From Gammaproteobacteria bacterium (GTDB lineage Bacteria > Pseudomonadota > Gammaproteobacteria > SZUA-152), in NCBI GenBank assembly GCA_030613605.1, contig JAUWLO010000062.1, positions 1-9,803 of the forward strand: a stretch of 9,803 bases of DNA, in the 5' to 3' direction. Made by a program: the position numbers and the translations under genes. Numbering within the stretch: position 1 is the first letter of the stretch; every line of letters begins with the position of its first letter. Shown here one piece after another: positions 1 to 7,726 of the stretch. The notes below the pieces were generated by a model. That model was given only the letters and a program-made list of their open reading frames with translations, searched no databases and was not told the origin of the DNA.

Positions 1-405
1 AATTAGTGACCGCGCGACGTCTATCCCGCCATCCAGGTACATGGCACCTATCACGGCTTCCAGCGCGTCCGCCAAAATCGAGTCACGGCGGAAACCACCG
101 CTTTTTAGTTCGCCCGAGCCTAGCAGTAGAAAATCTCCCAGCGACAGCTCTCTCGCCAATGCCGCTAATGTCTCTTTTTTCACCAGTGAGGCGCGAAAAC
201 GGCTAAGCTGCCCTTCTGAGGCTTGGCCAAAATTTAAATATAGTATATCGGCAACAACAAAACCGAGAATAGCATCACCAAGAAATTCGAGACGCTCGTT
301 GTTATAGGAACCCTTACTACGGTGCGTTAGTGCATTTTCTAACAGCGATACATCTTTAAAGTTGTAATCAATCGTACGTTGCAAATCGTCTAAAGATGCG
401 ATCAA
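1..405 (-). CDS. rnc: Ribonuclease III, N-terminal 135 residues (3' end outside window)
   Basis: RNase III cleaves double-stranded RNA in rRNA precursors and many mRNAs. The visible part is almost the whole catalytic domain. The family signature [10 protein letters not shown] lies at residues 36-45. The acidic residues E40, D44, D113 and E116 match the four metal-binding catalytic residues of the E. coli enzyme with a one-residue offset. The C-terminal double-stranded-RNA-binding domain lies beyond base 1. The start is TTG at 405-403: the codon just before it in frame is TAA, so no earlier start is possible, and the next candidate (TTG, residue 8) would remove the usual N-terminus. This TTG overlaps the TGA stop of the upstream DUF4845 gene as TTGA, which suggests translational coupling. 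A GAGG stretch lies about 11 bases upstream. era and recO usually follow in relatives but are not visible here. Confidence 0.96.
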   Translation of the reverse strand, partial: MIASLDDLQRTIDYNFKDVSLLENALTHRSKGSYNNERLEFLGDAILGFVVADILYLNFGQASEGQLSRFRASLVKKETLAALARELSLGDFLLLGSGELKSGGFRRDSILADALEAVIGAMYLDGGIDVARSLI

Positions 406-809
406 TTAATCTCAACCTCATCAGAAAATCTGACCACCATATCGACATTGCCAACCCCTGATGTACGCACCTCATATTCAACAGCAACCACTATTCCCCC
501 ATCTTTGTTGCGTTCAATATACACATGCTCATCTTTAACATTTTTTACATCATCAATGTCGAAACTTTTTTGTAATTTATCCATTATTTCCAGATTAGTC
601 ATTGATTTTGCTTGTTCATTAGACGCAAGGTTTCCCAGATGGGTAGTCACACTAAAGTGCTCCATATAAATAGGAAACAACCGCATAGCAATTAGCGCAA
701 AAAAAGCGATCATACCCAAAATCACCGCTATCCCTATACCGGTCATTCCATGCTGCTTTTTCCACTGCTTGCTGATATTTTTTGGCTGAAGTTTGTAATG
801 ACGATTCAT
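402..809 (-). CDS. DUF4845 small membrane protein between lepB and rnc
   Basis: This 135-residue protein matches the DUF4845 family, which sits between lepB and rnc in many gammaproteobacteria and has no established function. A basic N-terminus (residues 1-20) is followed by one hydrophobic segment at about 23-45 ([20 protein letters not shown]). A soluble, probably periplasmic domain follows, containing the segment [19 protein letters not shown]. The GMTGIGI start of the helix loosely resembles a type IV pilin-like N-terminus, a likeness often seen in this family, but I see no proof of prepilin processing. The ATG at 809 has a GGAG ribosome-binding site at 818-821 with 8-base spacing, so I prefer it to the internal Met22. 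The stop overlaps the rnc start. The function is unknown; position suggests a link to lepB or rnc expression only by association. Confidence 0.9.
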   Translation of the reverse strand: MNRHYKLQPKNISKQWKKQHGMTGIGIAVILGMIAFFALIAMRLFPIYMEHFSVTTHLGNLASNEQAKSMTNLEIMDKLQKSFDIDDVKNVKDEHVYIERNKDGGIVVAVEYEVRTSGVGNVDMVVRFSDEVEIN

Positions 810-831
810 TAAAGTTGCTCCATATTTTTTT

Positions 832-855
832 AAAAAACAGTATCATCACAATACT
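832..855 (-). terminator. Weak hairpin plus T-tract between lepB and DUF4845
   Basis: On the minus strand a short AT-rich stem (AGTATT pairing with GATACT, 851-855 with 839-843 plus one wobble pair) has a loop of about 5 bases and is followed by G and six T (832-837). It lies 71 bases downstream of the lepB stop and just before the DUF4845 ribosome-binding site. The form is that of an intrinsic terminator, but the stem is weak, so at most partial attenuation within the operon is expected. Confidence 0.3.
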
Positions 856-926
856 TAATTGTAATGAATTACCTTTCTAGACTAGCACAATCACTCGCTT
901 GCGATACCCAAATAAGCTACTAATCC

Positions 927-1760
927 TTACTCGATATCATTGCCAATCCGGCTCCAGGTCACGCCACTGGCGGTTGCATCCCAGTTCATCCAGATCATAA
1001 ATGCTCTTCCAACCAGGTTTTCCTCGGGAACAAAACCCCAGTAGCGACTGTCATTGCTATTATCCCTGTTGTCTCCCATAACAAAATATCGCCCTTCCGG
1101 CACCTGAAATTCACCCTCTATTGTTCCCCTTTGGGTATCAATAAGAATATTATGCTGTACACCTGTCAGGTCTTCGCCACGCACCTGTGCGCCCGCCATT
1201 GAAACCCCGGCACCAACAGCGTCATAGACTCCCAGCCCGGTCTGGGTTGCAGGTTCTCCATTAATAAATAGCTGCTTGTTATAGTACGCCACTTTATCGC
1301 CGGGCAGGCCAATCACACGCTTAATATAATCGATCGAAGGATTCTTGGGATAGCGAAAAACCAGCACATCGCCTCGCTCCGGTAACCCAACGGGAATTAT
1401 TTTTGCATCAACAACCGGCAGTCGAATGCCATAAGCAAATTTGTTCACCAGAATAAAATCGCCGGCCAGCAATGTTGGCATCATGGAACCAGATGGAATG
1501 CGAAATGGCTCAACTATAAATGAACGCAATACCAGGACCGCAAGAATAACCGGAAACAGGGATTTTGAGTATTCAACAAATACGGATTCTTTAAGCAGCT
1601 CTTCTTTCGCTTCTTCTATATTATCACTTGCAGACGATTGCTCAGATAACGCCTCAGCAGCATTACGTCTTTTAGGTGCCCACAACATAACATCCAGCAC
1701 CCATAGAACACCTGTGACAAATACTGCCGTTACCATAATGGCGGGGAAATCAAAATCCAT
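927..1760 (-). CDS. lepB: Signal peptidase I
   Basis: LepB cleaves signal peptides from Sec- and Tat-exported proteins at the outer face of the inner membrane. The protein has 277 residues, shorter than E. coli LepB (324) and near the size in pseudomonads. Two hydrophobic segments lie at about 5-27 and 67-83, separated by a charged cytoplasmic loop. The catalytic serine is Ser92 in PSGSMMPT and the general-base lysine is Lys147 in YIKRVIGLPGDKV. The RGDVLVF box (129-135) and the C-terminal GDNRDNSNDSRYWGFVP box complete the S26 family pattern. The ATG at 1760 follows an AAAGG-type ribosome-binding site about 10 bases away. The gene is downstream of lepA with an 80-base gap and is probably cotranscribed with it. 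All catalytic motifs are intact. Confidence 0.97.
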   Translation of the reverse strand: MDFDFPAIMVTAVFVTGVLWVLDVMLWAPKRRNAAEALSEQSSASDNIEEAKEELLKESVFVEYSKSLFPVILAVLVLRSFIVEPFRIPSGSMMPTLLAGDFILVNKFAYGIRLPVVDAKIIPVGLPERGDVLVFRYPKNPSIDYIKRVIGLPGDKVAYYNKQLFINGEPATQTGLGVYDAVGAGVSMAGAQVRGEDLTGVQHNILIDTQRGTIEGEFQVPEGRYFVMGDNRDNSNDSRYWGFVPEENLVGRAFMIWMNWDATASGVTWSRIGNDIE

Positions 1761-1805
1761 CTATGCTTACCTTTCTTTTTCTTAATTTAACTATATTTTA
1801 AGGAA

Positions 1806-1841
1806 GGAAAATAACGGAACAATCTTGTATTGTTATTTCCC
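1806..1841 (-). repeat. Inverted repeat at the lepA 3' end / lepA-lepB gap
   Basis: Arms 1806-1815 and 1832-1841 pair over 10 positions with one wobble pair, and the left-reading arm touches the lepA stop codon. An alternative inner stem of six pairs (1818-1823 with 1829-1834) overlaps one arm, so the two foldings compete. No T-run follows directly, so I do not call it a terminator. It may be an mRNA-stabilising or processing hairpin between lepA and lepB. Confidence 0.45.
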
Positions 1842-3646
1842 TATTTACCTTTACCAACCTGCAATATTGCTAGAAAAGCTTCCTGGGGTATTTCCACCGA
1901 ACCAACCTGCTTCATACGTTTTTTCCCGGCTTTTTGTTTTTCCAGTAATTTTTTCTTTCGTGAAATATCTCCGCCATAACATTTTGCGGTGACGTTTTTA
2001 CGTAATGCCTTCACGTTACTGCGCGCTATAATATGTGCGCCAATTGCAGCCTGAATTGACACATCAAACATTTGTCGCGGAATTATTTCACGCATTTTTT
2101 CTGCCAATTCACGTCCGCGATATTGAGCTTGTTCACGATGCACGATCACTGAAAGAGCATCAACACGATCACCATTAATTAACAAATCAAGCTTAACCAG
2201 GTCCGCCGCCTGAAAACGGAGAAAATGATAATCCAGCGAAGCATAACCACGACTAACAGATTTCAGTCGATCAAAAAAATCCATGACCACTTCATTCATC
2301 GGCATTTCATATTCCAGCGACACCTGATTTCCAACATAAAGCATTTTCCGCTGCACGCCACGCTTCTCAACACACAAACCGATGACATTACCAACATATT
2401 CTTGCGGCAATAAAATATTGGCCACAATAATGGGTTCGCGAAGCTCTTCTATTTGTCCTGCATCAGGCAACTTCGATGGGTTATCAATCTTAAGGACGTT
2501 GCCTTTGGTGTCGAGCACCTCATAGACCACTGTGGGCGCTGTTGTGATTAAACTAAGATCGTATTCACGCTCCAGACGCTCCTGAACAATCTCCATGTGC
2601 AACATGCCAAGGAAACCACAGCGAAAACCAAGCCCTAATGCTTGAGAAGTTTCTGGTTCGTAAAATAATGCTGCATCATTGAGATGTAATTTGGCCAACG
2701 CATCCCGCAAATCTTCATAATCCTCTGCACTAATAGGAAACAAGCCAGCAAAGACCTGTGGCTGCACGGGTTTAAAACCAGGCAAAGGTTCTTCTGCTGG
2801 ATTATCGGCTAGCGTGAGCGTATCACCCACTGGAGCACCTTCGATCTCTTTAATGCCCGCGATCACATAACCCACTTCACCCGCTGAAAGTACACCGGTA
2901 TCAAAACGTTTTGGATTGAAAACACCGACGTGATCCACCAAATGATTTCGCCCGGTCGACATGACCAGAATTTTTTGCTTCTTCTTAATTGTGCCTTGCT
3001 TGACTCGAACCAGAGAAACCACGCCAAGATAGTTGTCGAACCAGGAATCAATAATCAATGCCTGCAAAGGCGCTGAAGGATCGCCTTCCGGCGGTGGTAC
3101 CTTGTTAACGATATCTTCCAGCAGATCATCAATACCAACACCCGTTTTAGCGCTAACACGACACGCATCACTAGCTTCAACGCCTATAATATCTTCGATT
3201 TCGTGAATAACCCGATCCGGATCCGCTGCTGGCAGGTCGATTTTGTTGAGCACAGACACTACTTCCAGACCTTGTTCTATGGCGGTGTAACAGTTCGCCA
3301 CACTTTGAGCCTCCACCCCCTGCGATGCATCCACTACCAGCAAGGCCCCTTCGCAGGCCGCTAAAGATCGTGATACTTCATAGGAGAAATCCACATGTCC
3401 CGGCGTATCAATAAAATTCAGCTGATAAGTTTCACCGTTTTTTGCTGTGTAATTCAGGGTGACGCTTTGCGCCTTGATGGTAATACCCCGCTCACGCTCC
3501 AGATCCATGGAATCCAGAACCTGTTCGGACATCTCCCGGTCGGTCAGACCGCCACACACCTGTATAAACCGGTCAGCTAGCGTTGATTTACCATGATCGA
3601 TGTGAGCAATAATGGAAAAATTACGGATGTTTTCCATCTTTGACAT
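1841..3646 (-). CDS. lepA: Elongation factor 4 (LepA), ribosomal back-translocase GTPase
   Basis: LepA binds the ribosome as a GTPase, with reported roles in back-translocation, initiation and 30S biogenesis. The 601 residues match the normal length (about 597-600). The G-domain motifs are complete: G1 AHIDHGKST at 14-22, G2 RGITIK at 53-58, G3 DTPGH at 80-84, G4 NKID at 134-137 and G5 SAK at 165-167. EF-G-like domains follow, and the LepA-specific C-terminal region ends in a lysine-rich stretch ([23 protein letters not shown]). The ATG at 3646 is used here; Met4 (MENIRNF) is an equally family-like alternative and the upstream GGCGG is only a modest ribosome-binding site. The gene lies 172 bases from mucD behind a strong terminator, so it probably has its own promoter. 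I found no convincing -35/-10 pair in that gap. Confidence 0.98.
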   Translation of the reverse strand: MSKMENIRNFSIIAHIDHGKSTLADRFIQVCGGLTDREMSEQVLDSMDLERERGITIKAQSVTLNYTAKNGETYQLNFIDTPGHVDFSYEVSRSLAACEGALLVVDASQGVEAQSVANCYTAIEQGLEVVSVLNKIDLPAADPDRVIHEIEDIIGVEASDACRVSAKTGVGIDDLLEDIVNKVPPPEGDPSAPLQALIIDSWFDNYLGVVSLVRVKQGTIKKKQKILVMSTGRNHLVDHVGVFNPKRFDTGVLSAGEVGYVIAGIKEIEGAPVGDTLTLADNPAEEPLPGFKPVQPQVFAGLFPISAEDYEDLRDALAKLHLNDAALFYEPETSQALGLGFRCGFLGMLHMEIVQERLEREYDLSLITTAPTVVYEVLDTKGNVLKIDNPSKLPDAGQIEELREPIIVANILLPQEYVGNVIGLCVEKRGVQRKMLYVGNQVSLEYEMPMNEVVMDFFDRLKSVSRGYASLDYHFLRFQAADLVKLDLLINGDRVDALSVIVHREQAQYRGRELAEKMREIIPRQMFDVSIQAAIGAHIIARSNVKALRKNVTAKCYGGDISRKKKLLEKQKAGKKRMKQVGSVEIPQEAFLAILQVGKGK

Positions 3647-3746
3647 TGAATAATACCGCCCAATTATTTAGTTACTAGAAGTTACAAACCCGCTGAAACC
3701 CCACCCAGTGCGGCATTGTAATCGATCTTCACCCCGCCTGAAACAA

Positions 3747-3786
3747 AATGCCCACCCCCGGCATTCACTCGCCAGAGGTGGGCATT
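3747..3786 (-). terminator. Rho-independent terminator after mucD
   Basis: A perfect 10-bp stem (AATGCCCACC at 3747-3756 pairing with 3777-3786) encloses a 20-base loop that can pair three further bases (GGC with GCC). On the minus strand the stem is followed by TTTTGTTT. The hairpin begins 33 bases after the mucD stop. It therefore closes the rpoE-rseABC-mucD unit and separates it from lepA. Confidence 0.85.
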
Positions 3787-3818
3787 CAAACGGTGCTCAA
3801 ATGTGAAGATTTGAAGGG

Positions 3819-5348
3819 CTATTTATCCTGTACTTTCAAGGCCAGGAATACCGGACCACCCCGTCTTTGAACCAGCAGTGGTACTGATTTACCTGCCGTC
3901 AGGCCCTCTACCACTTGTTTGAAATGTTTAACCCCTTTGATATCAACATTGTTTATCATGAGGATAACATCGCCTCGGCGCACTCCGGCTTTGCGTGCTG
4001 GGCCAGCCTTGATTCTGCTTACCAGAACACCACCTTCCTTGATTTCCAGTTTAGTGCGTTGCTCATCTGTTAAGTCCATCACCAACAGATTGAGTCGACT
4101 GTCATCAGTGGTGGGATGGCCTGAATTGGCAACCTTTGTGTCATCTTCGGGTAACTCACCCAACTTGACCCTGAGCACCTTTGTTTTGCCCTTGCGAAGT
4201 ATTTCTACCTTTACCTTTTTACCCACAGGACTAACACCTACCAACGGCGGCAATCCAGAGGAACGGATAATATCTTTACCATTAAAACGAATCACCACAT
4301 CGCCCACTTTAAAACCTGCCTTCTCGGCCGGGCTGTCCGGCATTACCTTAGCAACCAGTGCGCCACGGGGTTTATCCATACCAAAAGACTCTGCCAGTTC
4401 CCGGGTCACATCCTGAATTAACACACCCAACCAACCACGAGCTACATGTCCGCTCGTTTTGAGCTGATCCACAACTTGCATAGCCATATCCACAGGTATC
4501 GCAAAAGATAAACCCATAAACCCACCTGTACGGCTATATATCTGGGAATTTATTCCAACAACCTTACCGTCCAGGTCAAATAGTGGACCTCCTGAGTTTC
4601 CAGGGTTAATGGCCACATCGGTCTGAATAAACGGCACGTAGTTACCGCCTGGCAACGAACGCCCTTTAGCGCTTACGATGCCAGCCGTCACCGAATGATC
4701 AAAACCAAAGGGGGAACCAATAGCCAATACCCATTCGCCTACTTTTATTTTGCTTGAGTCGCCAATGGAAACAACGGGTAAATCGTGAGCATCCAGTTTC
4801 AGTAGCGCAATATCACTGCGCTCATCGCTGCCAATGACTTTGGCTTCCAGTTCACGCCGGTCAACCAAACGCACAATGATTTCCGTGGCATCCTTAATAA
4901 CGTGGTGATTGGTGATCACGTAACCATCTTTAGAAATGATAAACCCTGATCCGAGCGATTTCGCATCAAAATATTCTGGTTCACCATCACCACCGCCACC
5001 GCCACCGCCACCGCCAGGGCCGTTAGGATTATCGAAAAAATGTCTAAACAAATCACCAAAAGGTCCTTCGGGGATTTGCTTAGGAATTTGATGCGGGAAC
5101 ATTCTGCTTTTAGGATGTTTAATTTTTTGTGTGGTGCTGATGTTAACGACAGCACTTCCATATTTTTCTACCAGGGCAGAAAACTCGGGTAACTCTCGCG
5201 CTTGTGCGGCGCATGACATAAATATAGCAACCAATATGAGCATGGCAGCATTCGAGAAAACGAACATTTTTTTCACGCTCATATTCCTCATATAAGTGTT
5301 TTGCGAAGGACTGGATTGGCTACCAAAATATTTTTTCATAGTGTTCAT
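3819..5348 (-). CDS. mucD: DegP/MucD-type periplasmic serine protease with two PDZ domains
   Basis: This HtrA-family protease/chaperone handles misfolded periplasmic proteins; in Pseudomonas, MucD also dampens AlgU signalling. From the chosen start it has 509 residues. A hydrophobic signal segment at 30-45 ends in AQA, with likely cleavage after Ala50. The trypsin-like triad is His149 (TNHHV), Asp179 (SDIALL) and Ser252 (NPGNSGGP). PDZ1 spans about 300-395 and PDZ2 about 420-505. Nine glycines (112-120) sit in the N-terminal flexible loop. I chose ATG 5348 because AGGA at 5355-5358 precedes it by 6 bases; a TTG at 5366 would lie upstream of that site. This leaves a long n-region, and Met23 (5282, preceded too closely by GAGGA) would give a normal signal peptide. 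The gene lies 70 bases behind rseC. In P. aeruginosa mucD is reported to have an additional promoter; none is clear here. Confidence 0.95.
   Translation of the reverse strand: MNTMKKYFGSQSSPSQNTYMRNMSVKKMFVFSNAAMLILVAIFMSCAAQARELPEFSALVEKYGSAVVNISTTQKIKHPKSRMFPHQIPKQIPEGPFGDLFRHFFDNPNGPGGGGGGGGGDGEPEYFDAKSLGSGFIISKDGYVITNHHVIKDATEIIVRLVDRRELEAKVIGSDERSDIALLKLDAHDLPVVSIGDSSKIKVGEWVLAIGSPFGFDHSVTAGIVSAKGRSLPGGNYVPFIQTDVAINPGNSGGPLFDLDGKVVGINSQIYSRTGGFMGLSFAIPVDMAMQVVDQLKTSGHVARGWLGVLIQDVTRELAESFGMDKPRGALVAKVMPDSPAEKAGFKVGDVVIRFNGKDIIRSSGLPPLVGVSPVGKKVKVEILRKGKTKVLRVKLGELPEDDTKVANSGHPTTDDSRLNLLVMDLTDEQRTKLEIKEGGVLVSRIKAGPARKAGVRRGDVILMINNVDIKGVKHFKQVVEGLTAGKSVPLLVQRRGGPVFLALKVQDK
4992..5015. repeat. 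Hexanucleotide repeat (ACCGCC)x4 inside mucD
   Basis: Four exact 6-base units encode, on the minus strand, eight of the nine consecutive glycines at residues 112-120 of the MucD-type protease. The repeat is much more GC-rich than the surrounding coding sequence. Any slip by a whole unit keeps the frame and changes the linker by two residues. Confidence 0.9.
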
Positions 5349-5354
5349 GTTTAT

Positions 5355-5358
5355 TCCT
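5355..5358 (-). promoter_or_regulatory. Ribosome-binding site that fixes the mucD start
   Basis: AGGA on the minus strand lies 6 bases before the ATG at 5348. It would lie inside the coding sequence if the upstream TTG (5366) were used. It therefore supports the ATG. Confidence 0.65.
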
Positions 5359-5418
5359 GTCTTCAATAGCCAATCAATATGGCACAGCTTTTTTATAAAA
5401 TTAAACGTAAATCAATTT

Positions 5419-5904
5419 TTATTGCGCACTTGTTTTCAATGCACCTGTTTTCAGCTCATGACGCAACAATACTGGCTGGTATCGGGGATCACCACTAATT
5501 ACACCTGAAAATCGCTTTACCCACATAAACCCCAAACCTAAGCCAAACAAACTAAAAAAAATAACCAGGATATCGGGTTTAACAAGATTAAACTGCTCAG
5601 CAAGCACACTACCCAACAAGCCAAATAAAAACAAAGCCAACAACGGCGTCATATAAATTGCCAGAGAACCGCGAACCAATGCCTGCTCTTCTATTCCCAC
5701 AATAATTTCATCACCAATAGACACTTCTGTTGCATTGGGGTTCAACACCCGAACTCGACTTCTCTTGTTGCCCAGCACTTTCGCGAGCACTGCGGTACCG
5801 CAACCTTTATTAGCCGAGCATTGGCCACAGGCACTTTTCCGCTGAGTTTCAACCCAGATATCATCACCTTCAAATGATACCACCTGTGCGAGCTCTTCAA
5901 TCAT
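5419..5904 (-). CDS. rseC: RseC/MucC family inner-membrane protein, sigma-E operon
   Basis: RseC/MucC is a membrane protein encoded in rpoE operons. Its exact role is uncertain; it modestly affects sigma-E activity and is related to proteins linked with SoxR reduction. The protein has 161 residues. The cytoplasmic N-terminal domain carries a cysteine cluster Cys26-x2-Cys29-x5-Cys35 (ACGQCSANKGCG), which could bind metal or an Fe-S centre. Two hydrophobic helices follow at about 79-100 and 110-129, with the C-terminus again polar. The first cysteine of the longer E. coli-type motif is Thr20 here. The ATG at 5904 gives the family-typical MIEELAQVVS start; the ribosome-binding site is weak. The gene is 77 bases after rseB and 70 before mucD, in the same direction. 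Confidence 0.92.
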   Translation of the reverse strand: MIEELAQVVSFEGDDIWVETQRKSACGQCSANKGCGTAVLAKVLGNKRSRVRVLNPNATEVSIGDEIIVGIEEQALVRGSLAIYMTPLLALFLFGLLGSVLAEQFNLVKPDILVIFFSLFGLGLGFMWVKRFSGVISGDPRYQPVLLRHELKTGALKTSAQ

Positions 5905-5981
5905 TATGTCGTTATTGCCAGGTTATCGTTAATTTTTTGGTAAATGAGCAGTAATATTAAGTAATGGCTGCAGAATCACGA

Positions 5982-6944
5982 CTAGTTGATCATTGCGACG
6001 GAGTGAGCAATCATTTCTACAGTATTGGCAGGAACTTCACCTACAACAGTCACCTGATGGCCATTTAACATTAATCCGAAAATATTCATGGCGCCTTTTT
6101 TCATCATACCCACAAAAGCATCATCATCAGAGATAATTTTTTCAACATAAATAGATACGCTAGCTAATCCGTCTGTCGCTATCCACTGCTCAGTCGGCTG
6201 ATCGCTATCCGGTAGCGCCTGCCGTATATGGGACGAAACCAGAAACCCTTCTGGCAAACTATTTATTTTCCAGTTTTCATTAACCTCATGCCCTTTCTTG
6301 TCTTCAGCCCCATGTTCAAACCAGATAAAACCATCACTGGCAGACGATGGCTTTAACATCTCCATCGGGATTTCATCCACTATATTAATGTCCGCATACA
6401 TAACCTGCTCCAGAACTTTTCCATTCACATCAAGCAGATCCGACTTTAATAACAAAGCATTTTTTTCACCCAACCACAAACGATAACCGTATCTCAGATT
6501 GTCTTTTGGTTGAATAAGTATCCGTTGGGTCTTTAATCCTGCAATACGATCTTCTGTTTCCAGTTTAAATTCATAGTATTTCTGCAGGGCACTAAAATCG
6601 TTTTTTACCAACTTGGAAAGCATGTGGCGACTATATTGTCGCTTACCAACGGTTACCCTTTTTTTGTCCGGCATATAACAGGTAACCACATCATCTTTAC
6701 GAATCACTTCACGAGCCACACCGTTCAGGTTAATCAGTCTCTCGTACTCACCATTCTTGCTCGCTTTATGGATAATCCGCATAGACTGGACCTGGCCATC
6801 TTGCAGGTAAACTAGTGTGCCATGGTAATTAAGATTCTGTAGCGCCGCCTGCATACGCATCAGCTCATCAAGCACCGGCTGGCTAGAGGCCTGAGCAAAC
6901 CCGCTCAGGCTGAAAATGATAAGAAAAAGGAATGAACGTCCCAC
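5982..6944 (-). CDS. rseB: RseB/MucB periplasmic regulator of sigma-E
   Basis: RseB binds the periplasmic part of the anti-sigma factor RseA and protects it from proteolysis, and it responds to envelope signals such as lipopolysaccharide intermediates. The protein has 320 residues, normal for the family. A signal peptide (GRSFLFLIIFSLSGFAQA) should be cleaved after Ala19. The N-terminal LolA/LppX-like domain covers about 23-200 (YHGTLVYLQDG at 40-50, RYGYRLWLGEKNALLLKSDLLD starting at 151). The smaller C-terminal domain covers about 215-320 (GAMNIFG at 284-290, VVGEVPANTVEMIAHSV at 300-316). The start is GTG at 6944: no ATG gives a signal peptide, and GTG is the last possible start before it. 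It overlaps by one base the second of two tandem TAG stops at the end of rseA, so coupling with rseA is likely. Confidence 0.95.
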   Translation of the reverse strand: MGRSFLFLIIFSLSGFAQASSQPVLDELMRMQAALQNLNYHGTLVYLQDGQVQSMRIIHKASKNGEYERLINLNGVAREVIRKDDVVTCYMPDKKRVTVGKRQYSRHMLSKLVKNDFSALQKYYEFKLETEDRIAGLKTQRILIQPKDNLRYGYRLWLGEKNALLLKSDLLDVNGKVLEQVMYADINIVDEIPMEMLKPSSASDGFIWFEHGAEDKKGHEVNENWKINSLPEGFLVSSHIRQALPDSDQPTEQWIATDGLASVSIYVEKIISDDDAFVGMMKKGAMNIFGLMLNGHQVTVVGEVPANTVEMIAHSVAMIN

Positions 6945-6946
6945 TA

Positions 6947-7699
6947 CTATTTCTGCATCTGTTTTTGACTTTGGAGATAATTCTGGCGCGCAATACGTTC
7001 CATATCAGGATAAGTGATAATTCTGGCATAAGGCGCAATGCCTTGAACCACACCGCGCGCTGCACGTTGGTTATGATTAAGTAAATATTTATTAATATTG
7101 GGATGATATTGTTTAAGAATTTGGGCCGGATGCTGCTGTGTTGGATGTGGTTGCGGCAATTGTTGCGATAATGGTTGTGCCAGTTGTTGAGAATGTGGAT
7201 CGACTGGATTAAGCGCCTGAGTGACGGTCTGGATATCGCGGCGAAACAACCCCTTGTTAGCGGGCATAGTTGAGCCTTGTACTTTTGGGCTCTGCAGCTG
7301 TGCGACTTGCGGCGATGGCGCCAACCCATCTTCTTTATACATAAACTGCACACCCAACACTGCAATCGTCGCAACTGAGGCCGCTACTGCCAAACCAGCT
7401 ATTTGTTTACCTATTGATGAGTTTGTACGAGGAGGTGCCAATACGGTGGGTTCATTTTCCAGTTCTGCCATCACTCGTGAAGCGAGTTGGCTATCAATAA
7501 CGGGGGGTAGATTTCGTTTTAAGGCATCACCAATCAGGTGGTAACGCTCCCAGCGATGACTGGCTTCTTTATTTTCTGCCAGGTGATCGAGACAGCTATC
7601 GACATCAAGCGCGCCATCATATTCACCATCTATTAAAGAAGAAATACGTTCGCCGGATTGTTCTGTGCCAATTTTATTATTCCTGGAATTATTCGTCAT
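6947..7699 (-). CDS. rseA: Sigma-E anti-sigma factor RseA/MucA, extended form
   Basis: RseA spans the inner membrane and holds RpoE inactive until it is cleaved stepwise by DegS/AlgW-type and RseP-type proteases. The cytoplasmic sigma-binding domain covers about 16-80 (ERISSLIDGEYDGALDVDSCLDHL, then RWERYHLIGDALKRNLP at 49-65). One transmembrane segment lies at about 99-120 (QIAGLAVAASVATIAVLGVQFM). The periplasmic part contains a Gln/Pro/His-rich stretch at about 159-183 and ends with a conserved-looking module (YLLNHNQRAARGVVQGIAPYARIITY, written here in parts: 205-210 and 211-230). The length of 250 is greater than the roughly 195 of P. aeruginosa MucA; the extra length is mostly the linker. 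The ATG at 7699 has a weak GGA site 7 bases upstream. The gene follows rpoE by 57 bases. Confidence 0.93.
   Translation of the reverse strand: MTNNSRNNKIGTEQSGERISSLIDGEYDGALDVDSCLDHLAENKEASHRWERYHLIGDALKRNLPPVIDSQLASRVMAELENEPTVLAPPRTNSSIGKQIAGLAVAASVATIAVLGVQFMYKEDGLAPSPQVAQLQSPKVQGSTMPANKGLFRRDIQTVTQALNPVDPHSQQLAQPLSQQLPQPHPTQQHPAQILKQYHPNINKYLLNHNQRAARGVVQGIAPYARIITYPDMERIARQNYLQSQKQMQK
7151..7225 (-). other. Gln/Pro/His-rich linker in the periplasmic part of RseA
   Basis: This segment codes for residues 159-183 of RseA. Nine of the 23 residues from 161 to 183 are glutamine; the rest are mainly proline, histidine, leucine and serine. At DNA level it is an imperfect CAA/CAG-rich array, consistent with expansion by slippage and drift. 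It separates the transmembrane-proximal region from the conserved C-terminal module. Confidence 0.75.
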
Positions 7700-7726
7700 A
7701 GCATTGTCCGTCTCTTGTTCTTTGCC

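Noticed and set aside
3919..4416. 165-codon open frame on the plus strand
   Set aside because: It lies entirely antisense to the PDZ region of the mucD gene, shows no family resemblance and has no ribosome-binding site; the minus-strand protein is clearly real.
5349..5366. TTG start for mucD six codons upstream
   Set aside because: The AGGA ribosome-binding site would then be inside the coding region, and no site precedes the TTG.
6883..7374. 163-codon open frame on the minus strand in another frame of rseA/rseB
   Set aside because: Its composition is unlike a protein (rich in His, Arg, Ser and Cys), and it overlaps two well-supported genes.
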